A stretch of DNA of 64,000 nucleotides from Strigamia acuminata (Eukaryota; Arthropoda; Chilopoda; Geophilomorpha; Linotaeniidae): positions 124,001 to 188,000 of the forward strand of contig CASHSZ010000029.1 in the NCBI GenBank assembly GCA_949358305.1, read 5' to 3'. Shown here one piece after another: positions 1 to 12,600 of this stretch; position 1 is the stretch's first letter, and the number at the start of each line of letters is the position of its first letter. A program made the position numbers and the translations under genes. A model generated the notes under the pieces. The model made no database searches and had not been told where the DNA came from. It was given only the letters and a program-made list of their open reading frames with translations.

Positions 1-2409
1 GTTTAAACACTATTTCTGAACATTCAGAAAACATTGGTCTTATGGTGTTTGTGCTAAGTCAACTGTGATGAGATCAAAAGTCTATTCTCCCAAATCATTG
101 GTTGGATGTTTCTAAAACTTACATTGGAGCCTTCTACTAAGGTTTAAACACTATTTCTGAACATTCAGAGACATTGGTCTTGTGGTGTTTGTGCTAAGTC
201 AACTGTGATGAGATCAAAAGTCTATTCTCCCAAATCATCGGTTGGATGTTTCTAAAACTTACATTGGAGCTTTCTACTAAGGTTTAAACACTATTTCTGA
301 ACATTCAGAGACATTGGTCTTATGGTGTTTGTGCTAAGTCAACTGTGATGAGATCAAAAGTCTATTCTCCCAAATCATCGGTTGGATGTTTCTAAAACTT
401 ACATTGGAGCCTTCTACTAAGGTTTAAACACTATTTCTGAACATTCAGAGACATTGGTCTTGTGGTGTTTGTGCTAAGTCAACTGTGATGAGATCAAAAG
501 TCTATTCTCCCAAATCATTGGTTGGATGTTTCTAAAACTTACATTGGAGCCTTCTACTAAGGTTTAAACACTATTTCTGAACATTCAGAGACATTGGTCT
601 TGTGGTGTTTGTGCTAAGTCAACTGTGATGAGATCAAAAGTCTATTCTCCCAAATCATCGGTTGAATGTTTCTAAAACTTACATTGGAGCCTTCTACTAA
701 GGTTTAAACACTATTTCTGAACATTCAGAGACATTGGTCTTGTGGTGTTTGTGCTAAGTCAACTGTGATGAGATCAAAAGTCTATTCTCCCAAATCATCG
801 GTTGGATGTTTCTAAAACTTACATTGGAGCCTTCTACTAAGGTTTAAACACTATTTCTGAACATTCAGAGACATTGGTCTTGTGGTGTTTGTGCTAAGTC
901 AACTGTGATGAGATCAAAAGTCTATTCTCCCAAATCATTGGTTGGATGTTTCTAAAACTTACATTGGAGCCTTCTACTAAGGTTTAAACACTATTTCTGA
1001 ACATTCAGAGACATTGGTCTTGTGGTGTTTGTGCTAAGTCAACTGTGATGAGATCAAAAGTCTATTCTCCCAAATCATCGGTTGAATGTTTCTAAAACTT
1101 ACATTGGAGCCTTCTACTAAGGTTTAAACACTATTTCTGAACATTCAGAGACATTGGTCTTGTGGTGTTTGTGCTAAGTCAACTGCGATGTGAAATAAGC
1201 TCAAAATTTTTTTTTCAAAATTTATTGCTTGGGTGTTGCTAAAACTTATATTGAAGGCTTCTACTAAGGTTTAAACACTATTTCTGAACATTCAGAGACA
1301 TTGGTCTTGTGGTGTTTGTGCTAAGTCAACTGCGATGTGAAATAAGCTCAAAATTTTTTTTTCAAAATTTAATGCTTGGGTGTTGCTAAAACTTACATTG
1401 AAGGCTTCTACTAAGGTTTAAACACTATTTCTGAACATTCAGAGACATTGGTCTTGTGGTGTTTGTGCTAAGTCAACTGTGATGAGATCAAAAGTCTATT
1501 CTCCCAAATCATCAGTTGGATGTTTCTAAAACTTACATTGGAGCTTTCTACTAAGGTTTAAACACTATTTCTGAACATTCAGAAAACATTGGTCTTATGG
1601 TGTTTGTGCTAAGTCAACTGTGATGAGATCAAAAGTCTATTCTCCCAAATCATCGGTTGGATGTTTCTAAAACTTACATTGGAGCCTTCTACTAAGGTTT
1701 AAACACTATTTCTGAACATTCAGAGACATTGGTCTTGTGGTGTTTGTGCTAAGTCAACTGTGATGAGATCAAAAGTCTATTCTCCCAAATCATTGGTTGG
1801 ATGTTTCTAAAACTTACATTGGAGTCTTCTACTAAGGTTTAAACACTATTTCTGAACATTCAGAGACATTGGTCTTGTGGTGTTTGTGCTAAGTCAACTG
1901 TGATGAGATCAAAAGTCTATTCTCCCAAATCATCGGTTGAATGTTTCTAAAACTTACATTGGAGCCTTCTACTAAGGTTTAAACACTATTTCTGAACATT
2001 CAGAGACATTGGTCTTGTGGTGTTTGTGCTAAGTCAACTGTGATGAGATCAAAAGTCTATTCTCCCAAATCATCGGTTGGATGTTTCTAAAACTTACATT
2101 GGAGCCTTCTACTAAGGTTTAAACACTATTTCTGAACATTTAGAGACATTGGTCTTGTGGTGTTTGTGCTAAGTCAACTGCGATGTGAAATAAGCTCAAA
2201 ATTTTTTTTTCAAAATTTATTGCTTGGGTGTTGCTAAAACTTACATTGAAGGCTTCTACTAAGGTTTAAACACTATTTCTGAACATTCAGAGACATTGGT
2301 CTTGTGGTGTTTGTGCTAAGTCAACTGCGATGTGAAATGAGCTCAAAATTTTTTTTTCAAAATTTAATGCTTGGGTGTTGCTAAAACTTATATTGAAGGC
2401 TTCTACTAA

Positions 2410-5400
2410 GGTTTAAACACTATTTCTGAACATTCAGAGACATTGGACTTGTGGTGTTTGTGCTAAGTCAACTGTGATGAGATCAAAAGTCTATTCTCCC
2501 AAATCATCGGTTGGATGTTTCTAAAACTTACATTGGAGCCTTCTACTAAGGTTTAAACACTATTTCTGAACATTCAGAGACATTGGTCTTATGGTGTTTG
2601 TGCTAAGTCAACTGTGATGAGATCAAAAGTCTATTCTCCCAAATCAACGGTTGGATGTTTCTAAAACTTACATTGGAGCCTTCTACTAAGGTTTAAACAC
2701 TATTTCTGAACATTCAGAGACATTGGTCTTGTGGTGTTTGTGCTAAGTCAACTGTGATGAGATCAAAAGTCTATTCTCCCAAATCATTGGTTGGATGTTT
2801 CTAAAACTTACATTGGAGCCTTCTACTAAGGTTTAAACACTATTTCTGAACATTCAGAGACATTGGTCTTGTGGTGTTTGTGCTAAGTCAACTGTGATGA
2901 GATCAAAAGTCTATTCTCCCAAATCATCGGTTGGATGTTTCTAAAACTTACATTGGAGCCTTCTACTAAGGTTTAAACACTATTTCTGAACATTTAGAGA
3001 CATTGGTCTTGTGGTGTTTGTGCTAAGTCAACTGCGATAAGAAATAAGCTCAAAATTTTTTTTTCAAAATTTATTGCTTGGGTGTTGCTAAAACTTACAT
3101 TGAAGGCTTCTACTAAGGTTTAAACACTATTTCTAAACATTCAGAGACATTGGTCTTGTGGTGTTTGTGCTAAGTCAACTGTGATGAGATCAAAAGTCTA
3201 TTCTCCCAAATCATCGGTTGGATGTTTCTAAAACTTACATTGGAGCCTTCTACTAAGGTTTAAACACTATTTCTGAACATTTAGAGACATTGGTCTTGTG
3301 GTGTTTGTGCTAAGTCAACTGTGATGAGATCAAAAGTCTATTCTCCCAAATCATCGGTTGAATATTTCTAAAACTTACATTGGAGCCTTCTACTAAGGTT
3401 TAAACACTATTTCTGAACATTCAGAGACATTGGTCTTGTGGTGTTTGTGCTAAGTCAACTGTGATGAGATCAAAAGTCTATTCTCCCAAATCATCGGTTG
3501 GATGTTTCTAAAACTTACATTGGAGCCTTCTACTAAGGTTTAAACACTATTTCTGAACATTTAGAGACATTGGTCTTGTGGTGTTTGTGCTAAGTCAACT
3601 GCGATGTGAAATAAGCTCAAAATTTTTTTTTCAAAATTTATTGCTTGGGTGTTGCTAAAACTTACATTGAAGGCTTCTACTAAGGTTTAAACACTATTTC
3701 TAAACATTCAGAGACATTGGTCTTGTGGTGTTTGTGCTAAGTCAACTGTGATGAGATCAAAAGTCTATTCTCCCAAATCATCGGTTGGATGTTTCTAAAA
3801 CTTACATTGGAGCCTTCTACTAAGGTTTAAACACTATTTCTGAACATTTAGAGACATTGGTCTTGTGGTGTTTGTGCTAAGTCAACTGTGATGAGATCAA
3901 AAGTCTATTCTCCCAAATCATCGGTTGAATGTTTCTAAAACTTACATTGGAGCCTTCTACTAAGGTTTAAACACTATTTCTGAACATTCAGAGACATTGG
4001 TCTTGTGGTGTTTGTGCTAAGTCAACTGTGATGAGATCAAAAGTCTATTCTCCCAAATCATCGGTTGGATGTTTCTAAAACTTACATTGGAGCCTTCTAC
4101 TAAGGTTTAAACACTATTTCTGAACATTTAGAGACATTGGTCTTGTGGTGTTTGTGCTAAGTCAACTGCGATGTGAAATAAGCTCAAAATTTTTTTTTCA
4201 AAATTTATTGCTTGGGTGTTGCTAAAACTTACATTGAAGGCTTCTACTAAGGTTTAAACACTATTTCTGAACATTCAGAGACATTGGTCTTGTGGTGTTT
4301 GTGCTAAGTCAACTGCGATGTAAAATGAGCTCAAAATTTTTTTTTCAAAATTTAATGCTTGGGTGTTGCTAAAACTTATATTGAAGGCTTCTACTAAGGT
4401 TTAAACACTATTTCTGAACATTCAAAGACATTGGACTTGTGGTGTTTGTGCTAAGTCAACTGTGATGAGATCAAAAGTCTATTCTCCCAAATCATCGGTT
4501 GGATGTTTCTAAAACTTACATTGGAGCCTTCTACTAAGGTTTAAACACTATTTCTGAACATTCAGAGACATTGGTCTTGTGGTGTTTGTGCTAAGTCAAC
4601 TGTGATGAGATCAAAAGTCTATTCTCCCAAATCATTGGTTGGATGTTTCTAAAACTTACATTGGAGCCTTCTACTAAGGTTTAAACACTATTTCTGAACA
4701 TTCAGAGACATTGGTCTTGTGGTGTTTGTGCTAAGTCAACTGTGATGAGATCAAAAGTCTATTCTCCCAAATCATCGGTTGGATGTTTCTAAAACTTACA
4801 TTGGAGCCTTCTACTAAGGTTTAAACACTATTTCTGAACATTTAGAGACATTGGTCTTGTGGTGTTTGTGCTAAGTCAACTGCAATGTGAAATAAGCTCA
4901 AAATTTTTTTTTCAAAATTTATTGCTTGGGTGTTGCTAAAACTTACATTGAAGGCTTCTACTAAGGTTTAAACACTATTTCTGAACATTCAGAGACATTG
5001 GTCTTGTGGTGTTTGTGCTAAGTCAACTGCGATGTGAAATGAGCTCAAAATTTTTTTTTCAAAATTTATTGCTTGGGTGTTGCTAAAACTTACATTGAAG
5101 GCTTCTACTAAGGTTTAAACACTATTTCTAAACATTCAGAGACATTGGTCTTGTGGTGTTTGTGCTAAGTCAACTGTGATGAGATCAAAAGTCTATTCTC
5201 CCAAATCATCGGTTGGATGTTTCTAAAACTTACATTGGAGCCTTCTACTAAGGTTTAAACACTATTTCTGAACATTTAGAGACATTGGTCTTGTGGTGTT
5301 TGTGCTAAGTCAACTGTGATGAGATCAAAAGTCTATTCTCCCAAATCATCGGTTGAATGTTTTTAAAACTTACATTGGAGCCTTCTACTAAGGTTTAAAC

Positions 5401-5678
5401 ACTATTTCTGAACATTCAGAGACATTGGTCTTGTGGTGTTTGTGCTAAGTCAACTGTGATGAGATCAAAAGTCTATTCTCCCAAATCATCGGTTGGATGT
5501 TTCTAAAACTTACATTGGAGCCTTCTACTAAGGTTTAAACACTATTTCTGAACATTTAGAGACATTGGTCTTGTGGTGTTTGTGCTAAGTCAACTGCGAT
5601 GTGAAATGAGCTCAAAATTTTTTTTTCAAAATTTAATGCTTGGGTGTTGCTAAAACTTATATTGAAGGCTTCTACTAA
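2410..5678. repeat. Higher-order satellite unit of 3269 bp, copy 1
   Basis: Rare variants recur exactly 3269 bp apart: CATTGGACTT at 2441 and 5710, and again at 4429 and 7698; AAATCAACGG at 2641 and 5910; ACTGCGATAAG at 3031 and 6300. The length equals 16 type A plus 7 type B monomers (16x140 + 7x147). Inside it a four-monomer unit A-A-A-B of 567 bp is itself tandemly duplicated (3117-3683 and 3684-4250). This shows nested duplication blocks within the array. Confidence 0.9.
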
Positions 5679-8079
5679 GGTTTAAACACTATTTCTGAAC
5701 ATTCAGAGACATTGGACTTGTGGTGTTTGTGCTAAGTCAACTGTGATGAGATCAAAAGTCTATTCTCCCAAATCATCGGTTGGATGTTTCTAAAACTTAC
5801 ATTGGAGCCTTCTACTAAGGTTTAAACACTATTTCTGAACATTCAGAGACATTGGTCTTATGGTGTTTGTGCTAAGTCAACTGTGATGAGATCAAAAGTC
5901 TATTCTCCCAAATCAACGGTTGGATGTTTCTAAAACTTACATTGGAGCCTTCTACTAAGGTTTAAACACTATTTCTGAACATTCAGAGACATTGGTCTTG
6001 TGGTGTTTGTGCTAAGTCAACTGTGATGAGATCAAAAGTCTATTCTCCCAAATCATTGGTTGGATGTTTCTAAAACTTACATTGGAGCCTTCTACTAAGG
6101 TTTAAACACTATTTCTGAACATTCAGAGACATTGGTCTTGTGGTGTTTGTGCTAAGTCAACTGTGATGAGATCAAAAGTCTATTCTCCCAAATCATCGGT
6201 TGGATGTTTCTAAAACTTACATTGGAGCCTTCTACTAAGGTTTAAACACTATTTCTGAACATTTAGAGACATTGGTCTTGTGGTGTTTGTGCTAAGTCAA
6301 CTGCGATAAGAAATAAGCTCAAAATTTTTTTTTCAAAATTTATTGCTTGGGTGTTGCTAAAACTTACATTGAAGGCTTCTACTAAGGTTTAAACACTATT
6401 TCTAAACATTCAGAGACATTGGTCTTGTGGTGTTTGTGCTAAGTCAACTGTGATGAGATCAAAAGTCTATTCTCCCAAATCATCGGTTGGATGTTTCTAA
6501 AACTTACATTGGAGCCTTCTACTAAGGTTTAAACACTATTTCTGAACATTTAGAGACATTGGTCTTGTGGTGTTTGTGCTAAGTCAACTGTGATGAGATC
6601 AAAAGTCTATTCTCCCAAATCATCGGTTGAATATTTCTAAAACTTACATTGGAGCCTTCTACTAAGGTTTAAACACTATTTCTGAACATTCAGAGACATT
6701 GGTCTTGTGGTGTTTGTGCTAAGTCAACTGTGATGAGATCAAAAGTCTATTCTCCCAAATCATCGGTTGGATGTTTCTAAAACTTACATTGGAGCCTTCT
6801 ACTAAGGTTTAAACACTATTTCTGAACATTTAGAGACATTGGTCTTGTGGTGTTTGTGCTAAGTCAACTGCGATGTGAAATAAGCTCAAAATTTTTTTTT
6901 CAAAATTTATTGCTTGGGTGTTGCTAAAACTTACATTGAAGGCTTCTACTAAGGTTTAAACACTATTTCTAAACATTCAGAGACATTGGTCTTGTGGTGT
7001 TTGTGCTAAGTCAACTGTGATGAGATCAAAAGTCTATTCTCCCAAATCATCGGTTGGATGTTTCTAAAACTTACATTGGAGCCTTCTACTAAGGTTTAAA
7101 CACTATTTCTGAACATTTAGAGACATTGGTCTTGTGGTGTTTGTGCTAAGTCAACTGTGATGAGATCAAAAGTCTATTCTCCCAAATCATCGGTTGAATG
7201 TTTCTAAAACTTACATTGGAGCCTTCTACTAAGGTTTAAACACTATTTCTGAACATTCAGAGACATTGGTCTTGTGGTGTTTGTGCTAAGTCAACTGTGA
7301 TGAGATCAAAAGTCTATTCTCCCAAATCATCGGTTGGATGTTTCTAAAACTTACATTGGAGCCTTCTACTAAGGTTTAAACACTATTTCTGAACATTTAG
7401 AGACATTGGTCTTGTGGTGTTTGTGCTAAGTCAACTGCGATGTGAAATAAGCTCAAAATTTTTTTTTCAAAATTTATTGCTTGGGTGTTGCTAAAACTTA
7501 CATTGAAGGCTTCTACTAAGGTTTAAACACTATTTCTGAACATTCAGAGACATTGGTCTTGTGGTGTTTGTGCTAAGTCAACTGCGATGTAAAATGAGCT
7601 CAAAATTTTTTTTTCAAAATTTAATGCTTGGGTGTTGCTAAAACTTATATTGAAGGCTTCTACTAAGGTTTAAACACTATTTCTGAACATTCAAAGACAT
7701 TGGACTTGTGGTGTTTGTGCTAAGTCAACTGTGATGAGATCAAAAGTCTATTCTCCCAAATCATCGGTTGGATGTTTCTAAAACTTACATTGGAGCCTTC
7801 TACTAAGGTTTAAACACTATTTCTGAACATTCAGAGACATTGGTCTGATGGTGTTTGTGCTAAGTCAACTGTGATGAGATCAAAAGTCTATTCTCCCAAA
7901 TCATCGGTTGGATGTTTCTAAAACTTACATTGGAGCCTTCTACTAAGGTTTAAACACTATTTCTGAACATTCAGAGACATTGGTCTTGTGGTGTTTGTGC
8001 TAAGTCAACTGTGATGAGATCAAAAGTCTATTCTCCCAAATCATTGGTTGGATGTTTCTAAAACTTACATTGGAGCCTT
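5679..8079. repeat. Higher-order satellite unit of 3269 bp, copy 2 (truncated)
   Basis: Second copy of the unit at 2410-5678, in the same monomer order up to about 7816. After that the order of the GGTCTT/CATTGG variants differs by about one monomer, and the copy is cut by the BEL/Pao insertion at 8080. Confidence 0.85.
8076..8079. other. Target-site duplication CCTT (left)
   Basis: The satellite reads GGAG-CCTT-CTACTAAGG when uninterrupted. Here GGAGCCTT precedes the LTR, and CCTTCTACTAAGG follows the other end at 25231-25234. A 4-bp duplication fits LTR-element integration. Confidence 0.9.
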
Positions 8080-8997
8080 TGTTGCTAGCAACCGCGATGG
8101 AATCGTTAGCGGTTCAACTTTTGGTTTTTAGACAGAAAGTGCCTTTAGATTTTCAATAATCTTTTTGTCTTCATTTAGTATTTTCTAGCCTGATCGCCAG
8201 GAATTTGGAGCACTTACCTGCACTGATTTCTTGGTCTTGACCGTCTGGACGAGCTGCATTGCCATGCCAACTCGTCGCTGCTTTAGATTTAAGTTTTAGT
8301 AGAGCTTAGAGCATTTTCTCCTATGTTTGTATAAGTTTTTAGGCCTCCCGTGTTTGAGCGCCATCTCTTGTTCTGCTTGGTAATTAGTGATTGTTGTTGA
8401 TATGCCTTATTGACAAGTGTTAAAGTGTTATTTGATTTAAGTGACACTGCTCATGCCTGTCAAAGCTCTGAGCTGTGTCTGATGTTAGTGTTAAGCCTTT
8501 TAAGACAAAGGATTGCTTGTTTCAATGCATCTGTTAGTTATAAGCTTTTATTCTCTTGGTTTTGTACATTTTGTAATGTAACTGATGCATTTCCTCATTT
8601 TGCCTGTTTCTATAGTCACGCATTCCAACAATGAGTGCGTGCTTCTTGTGTTGTTGAAACTTAACCCTAACGGTTGAGTTTTATTTTCCTCTCTCTCACT
8701 TTGGAATAAAACTACTGTTTTCTTCCCCAAACCAGTCTATTGCTTCTGCCTACATGATGTGTAGTGAGTAGAGAACCGGGCGCGCTTTCTCCTCCTACTG
8801 GCCGCCACTTTGTGAGTTGATTCGATTGTTTGTGCCTGAGATCGTTAACCCTAAATTGCCGTGGTTGGGCCCGACCTTGTCTGGTTGCGCATGCGCACGT
8901 CCACACACCCACTATACTTTCACTTTTCTCCTGGGATTTCTTCCGCCATCGTCGCTGACCGTTTCCCCGTCCTGGTCTGTTGCCAGTGCTAGCAACA
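8080..8997 (+). repeat. 5' LTR of the BEL/Pao element
   Basis: 918 bp, TG...CA. It begins with the 12-bp palindrome GTTGCTAGCAAC after a leading T and ends GTGCTAGCAACA, so the tips form an inverted repeat. A TATAAG sequence lies near 8330 and an AATAAA polyadenylation signal at 8705-8710, 287 bp before the LTR end. No difference from the 3' copy was seen by eye. Short ORFs within it occur in both copies and have no recognisable features. Confidence 0.96.
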
Positions 8998-9673
8998 GAA
9001 TTCACTTCGTGGTGCCGTTTTGTTTGACCAGGATAGATGACCGTTTTCGCCAGTTGTGTGCGCCTGATCATCGCGTGCGACTGCGAGCTTCGACCGTCTG
9101 TTTCCTGCCTGAGTTTGCGCCAGTGTTTAGTCCAGTCGTCGCTGTCGTGTGTGTCCAGCGTGTGGTTCCTTGTAGACAATCGAGCTGCAGAGAAGCCGCA
9201 TCCAGTTTACGCCGTCGTGTCGAGTGGATCGTCCAGTTGGCGTCCGAATTTCGTCGTGTGATCACAACGCAGCGTGCATTTGTGCTTTCCATTCTGGAAG
9301 ATGACATTTCTTGTGTCTTTTCTTGGTTTTTTGGGGGTTTTTTCGAGTCAATTAGCTTAGCGTGTGTATCAGATTCGGGGAAAGAGTGTGTCTTTTCGTG
9401 TAAAGAGTATCTTATCGTGTTAGCTCCATATAACTGCTGGAAAAAGCAGGGGAGTTTAAGTCGCTTTAGATAAGATAGTTTCTAGACGTCTGACCGTCTT
9501 GTTAGTTGTGTGTTTCTCAGTGAAGCTCACGCGCCATTGGTTGCTATCAAACCGTGGTGTTGTTTTCTTGCTTACGCCAGTGGCAGTTGTGTCGCCTTGG
9601 TGTCTTGCCGTGTGTTATAAGTTACCGTGCTATCTAATTGTCTTTGCTTTCCTACTTGCAGAGGACATTTGGC
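8998..9673 (+). other. Untranslated leader of the BEL/Pao element
   Basis: About 680 bp, rich in GT, between the 5' LTR and the gag start. A candidate primer site begins TGGTGCCG at 9010; its first eight bases match the 3' end expected of tRNA-Phe, but the match stops there. GACCAGGATA at 9028-9037 recurs in related form in the other two BEL elements. TTTCCTACTTGCAG ending at 9661 looks like a 3' splice site just upstream of the gag ATG. A 218-codon ORF overlaps LTR and leader but has no domain signature, so it is not called a gene. Confidence 0.6.
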
Positions 9674-12600
9674 ATGGCAACTCAGACGGGAACGGGTTCC
9701 AGACCCACCACTCCGGGTGGAACTCCAATCTCTCCGCGAGCTCCTACGCCAGAGCAAATGGACTTGGTGGAGGCTCGCTACAATTCGCTGGTCCAAGCAT
9801 TGGATCAATTCCTGACGAGGTCGCGTATCTTGACCGATCCCGGGGAAGTGGAAGCAGCTCTCTTGTCTGCGGAGCAGCAAGAGCGTCGTCTTTTGAACGA
9901 TGCGAATACGTTGCAGGCTTATTGGACTCGTGCAACATATTTGCAAGGAATAGCTCAGATAGAAGAATTGTCTTCTCAGGTGGATCATCTGCGTAACAGA
10001 CATCAGGTGTCTCAGAGGATGGTCGCTCATTGGTCAGCGTCGCAGTTGAACCAAACGATTAATACGAGTGCGTTGTCTGGCTTTCCAGGGGCTGGAACGA
10101 CGGTTAATACCCGCCGGCCTCCTAATACGAAATTGCCTACGCTGCAGACAGTGAAGTTCACTGGAGATGTGGTCAAATTCCGCTCCTTCTTGAGTAGCTT
10201 TGACACATCAGTGCACACAAACTCGGAGTTGTCCGAGACAGAGAAGTTGCAATACTTACAGTCTATGTGTGAAGGTGATGCTGCAACGCTCATCTCTTCC
10301 TATCAGTTGGTTGATGGGTCGTATATTCTTGCTAGAGAAGAGCTCATCCGCAGTTACGGAGGTGATGAGGCTCAAAGAACGGCTCTCATGAAGAGCATAA
10401 AAGATATGAAGCCGATTCTTGACGTGCATCCTACCAAGGTGCTCAAGTCGCAGCTTGCCCGTGTCTCCACGACAGTTCGCATGCTGGAACAACTGCAAGT
10501 TCCGGTTCAGACTGCTGGGTACGTGCTAGCTGACGACGTTCTCAGGAAGTTCCCGTACCGAATGGTTCTTCGATATTACGAGGTTAAGGGAACCAAGTCA
10601 CAGAATTTGGTGAACATGTTAGACTTCTTTGCGGAAGAACTTAAGATTCTTGAGCGCATTGAAGAGGTTATCGGGTTCACACACCTGCCGTCCTTGAAGC
10701 AGGTTTCCGAAAAGGCTGACCGGTCTGAGAAAGAGCGTAAAGGTGCCATGGCGTCTTTGGTCGCTGCTCAGAGTCCGAAAGGGCCGTTAAGTCCAAGACA
10801 GGGGCCAACCAAGCCCGCTTGTCCGTTCTGTAAGGCTGATCATTTGGCTCAAGATTGTACAAAGGTTGTAGAGGTAGAGGCAAGAACTGAAATAGTTCGC
10901 CGTGACAGGCTCTGTTTCAATTGTCTTCGCAGCGGTCACTCATTCAAGCAGTGTCCGAGTCGTTTTGCCTGCCGTTCGTGCGGTGGTCGTCACCATACCG
11001 CAATTTGTCGGGGTGCTAAGGACAAATCTCCTGTTCTTCAAGACAGACCAAGGGAATTGCAGGTCGTTACGAACGTTACATTGTCCGTTGCTTCATCTTT
11101 GCAGCTGATGATCTTTTCAGCAGAACTGACCACTAAGTCAGGTGGGTCGCATCGCATTCGAGGCATGCTGGACCCAGGAAGCCATCGCTCATACATTCTG
11201 AAGAGCTTGGCCGACCGCATTAAGTTGCGACGATGTGGTGTCGTGCACGCTTCTACTCAGCGCTTTAATGAGCGTGATCCAGTGCCGACAGATTACGACG
11301 TTTTCTCCATACGTCTTAAGTCTCGCCATAGCGCGAAAAACATCACAGTGTCCGCTCTGAGTGTGGAACATCTTCCGCAGGTGTCGGGAATCGTTCACGC
11401 CGAGACCATTGAGAAGGTCAAAGCCCTAGGTCTTGAGTTGGCCAAGGACTTACCGTCGACCGCCCAGCACATTGACGTCCTGTTAGGGGTTGATGTTTGG
11501 TGGCAGGTCTGTCTAAACGGTCGCAAGCGACTCGACCAGTCGTCCGGGTTGATTAACACCATATTCGGATGGATTTTGTCGGGTGCAGCTGGATCTGCGG
11601 ATTTGCTTCTCGATGACACGTCTTCAGTAGCTTGCTGTGCGACGTGCGACGTTTCTCCTGACAAAGAGCTGGAATGCCTATGGTCACTTGAAGCTGTGGG
11701 TATTCGTGCAGGAGAGCGCGATTCTGATTTCGTTCGAGATCGATTCGAACAGTCCACTGTTCGCCTCGAAGACGGTCGTTACCAGGTACGCTTACCTTTT
11801 AATGAGCATGTTACCGGACTCGAGTCCAACTGGGAGCTGGCAGTCACGCAGCTTTCCAATACGCTGAAGCGCATAGATGCGAGTACTGACCACAAGAAAC
11901 GCTATCATGACGCTATGTGGGCATATGTTCGCGAGGATCATGCCGAGGTGGTTCCTCCGGCCGAACGTTTCTGGACAGAAGGGGTTTACAATATCCCACA
12001 TCACCCTGTTATTAAGGAGGACCGTGAGACCACGAAGTTCAGGGTCGTTTTTAACGCCTCTTCTTCAAAGAAGGGCGCGCGGTCGCTCAATGACTGTTTA
12101 TACCCTGGGCCGTCTCTCAATCCCGATATCATCCGGGTTTTGATTAGGTTTCGTTTGATGTGCATTGCTATCATTGCCGACATCAAACAGGCATTTCTGC
12201 AAGTATCGATCGATCCGAAGCATCGCAATTTCTTGCGCTTTCTTTGGGTGGCGGATGGATATTTCGCCGACGTGTATTCGTGGCGAAACCTGTGGGACAA
12301 CTTGGTTGTCCTACGGATGACGGTGGTTCCGTTTGGTGTAAACTCCTCACCATTTTTACTTTGCGCAACGATTCGTGCGCAAGGGCAACTTCATGCTGCC
12401 TCACACCCGAAAGAGGCGGATGCTCTCGATAAGGGTATCTTCATGGACGACCTTACGTCTGGCGCTGATCGTCCGCCAGCAGCTGTTGCTCATTGTGTGA
12501 ATTTACGCAATATTCTCGACGACGCAAAGTTACCACTTGTTAAGTGGGCAGCGTCGAATGGTGAAGTCTTTGGTTCCCTGAAAGAGGAAGGGTTCCATAT

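Larger units (their letters stand above)
1..8079. repeat. Satellite array, block 1 (140/147-bp monomers)
   Basis: Head-to-tail tandem repeat that already runs at the first base. Type A monomers are 140 bp (for example 141-280 and 281-420). Type B monomers are 147 bp (for example 1121-1267). Both start GGTTTAAACACTATTTCTGA and share about the first 65 bp and the last 30 bp. They differ in the middle: A carries a GATGAGATCAAAAGTCTATT-type core, B an AT-rich core with a run of nine T flanked by CAAAATTT. Neighbouring copies differ by few bases, at recurring diagnostic sites (TCAGAG or TTTAGAG, GGTCTT or GGACTT, GGTTGG or GGTTGAAT). No reading frame of useful length exists. A centromeric or pericentromeric location is plausible but only inferred from the size of the array. 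Confidence 0.98.

Noticed and set aside
1201-1225. T run in type B monomers as a poly(A) tail of a retroposed SINE
   Set aside because: The T run is internal, of fixed length (9-10) and present in every B monomer; no target duplication or SINE promoter around it.
1-8079. CRISPR-like array of regular repeats
   Set aside because: The whole unit repeats, with no unique spacers between short repeats, and the surroundings are metazoan retrotransposons. It is a satellite.
8817-9473. 218-codon ORF over the LTR/leader of the first BEL element
   Set aside because: No domain or plausible Gag similarity; it crosses the LTR boundary, and its Cys/Ser/Val richness follows from the GT-rich leader. A leader frame of similar look in the third BEL element (60910-61515) shows no clear similarity to it.
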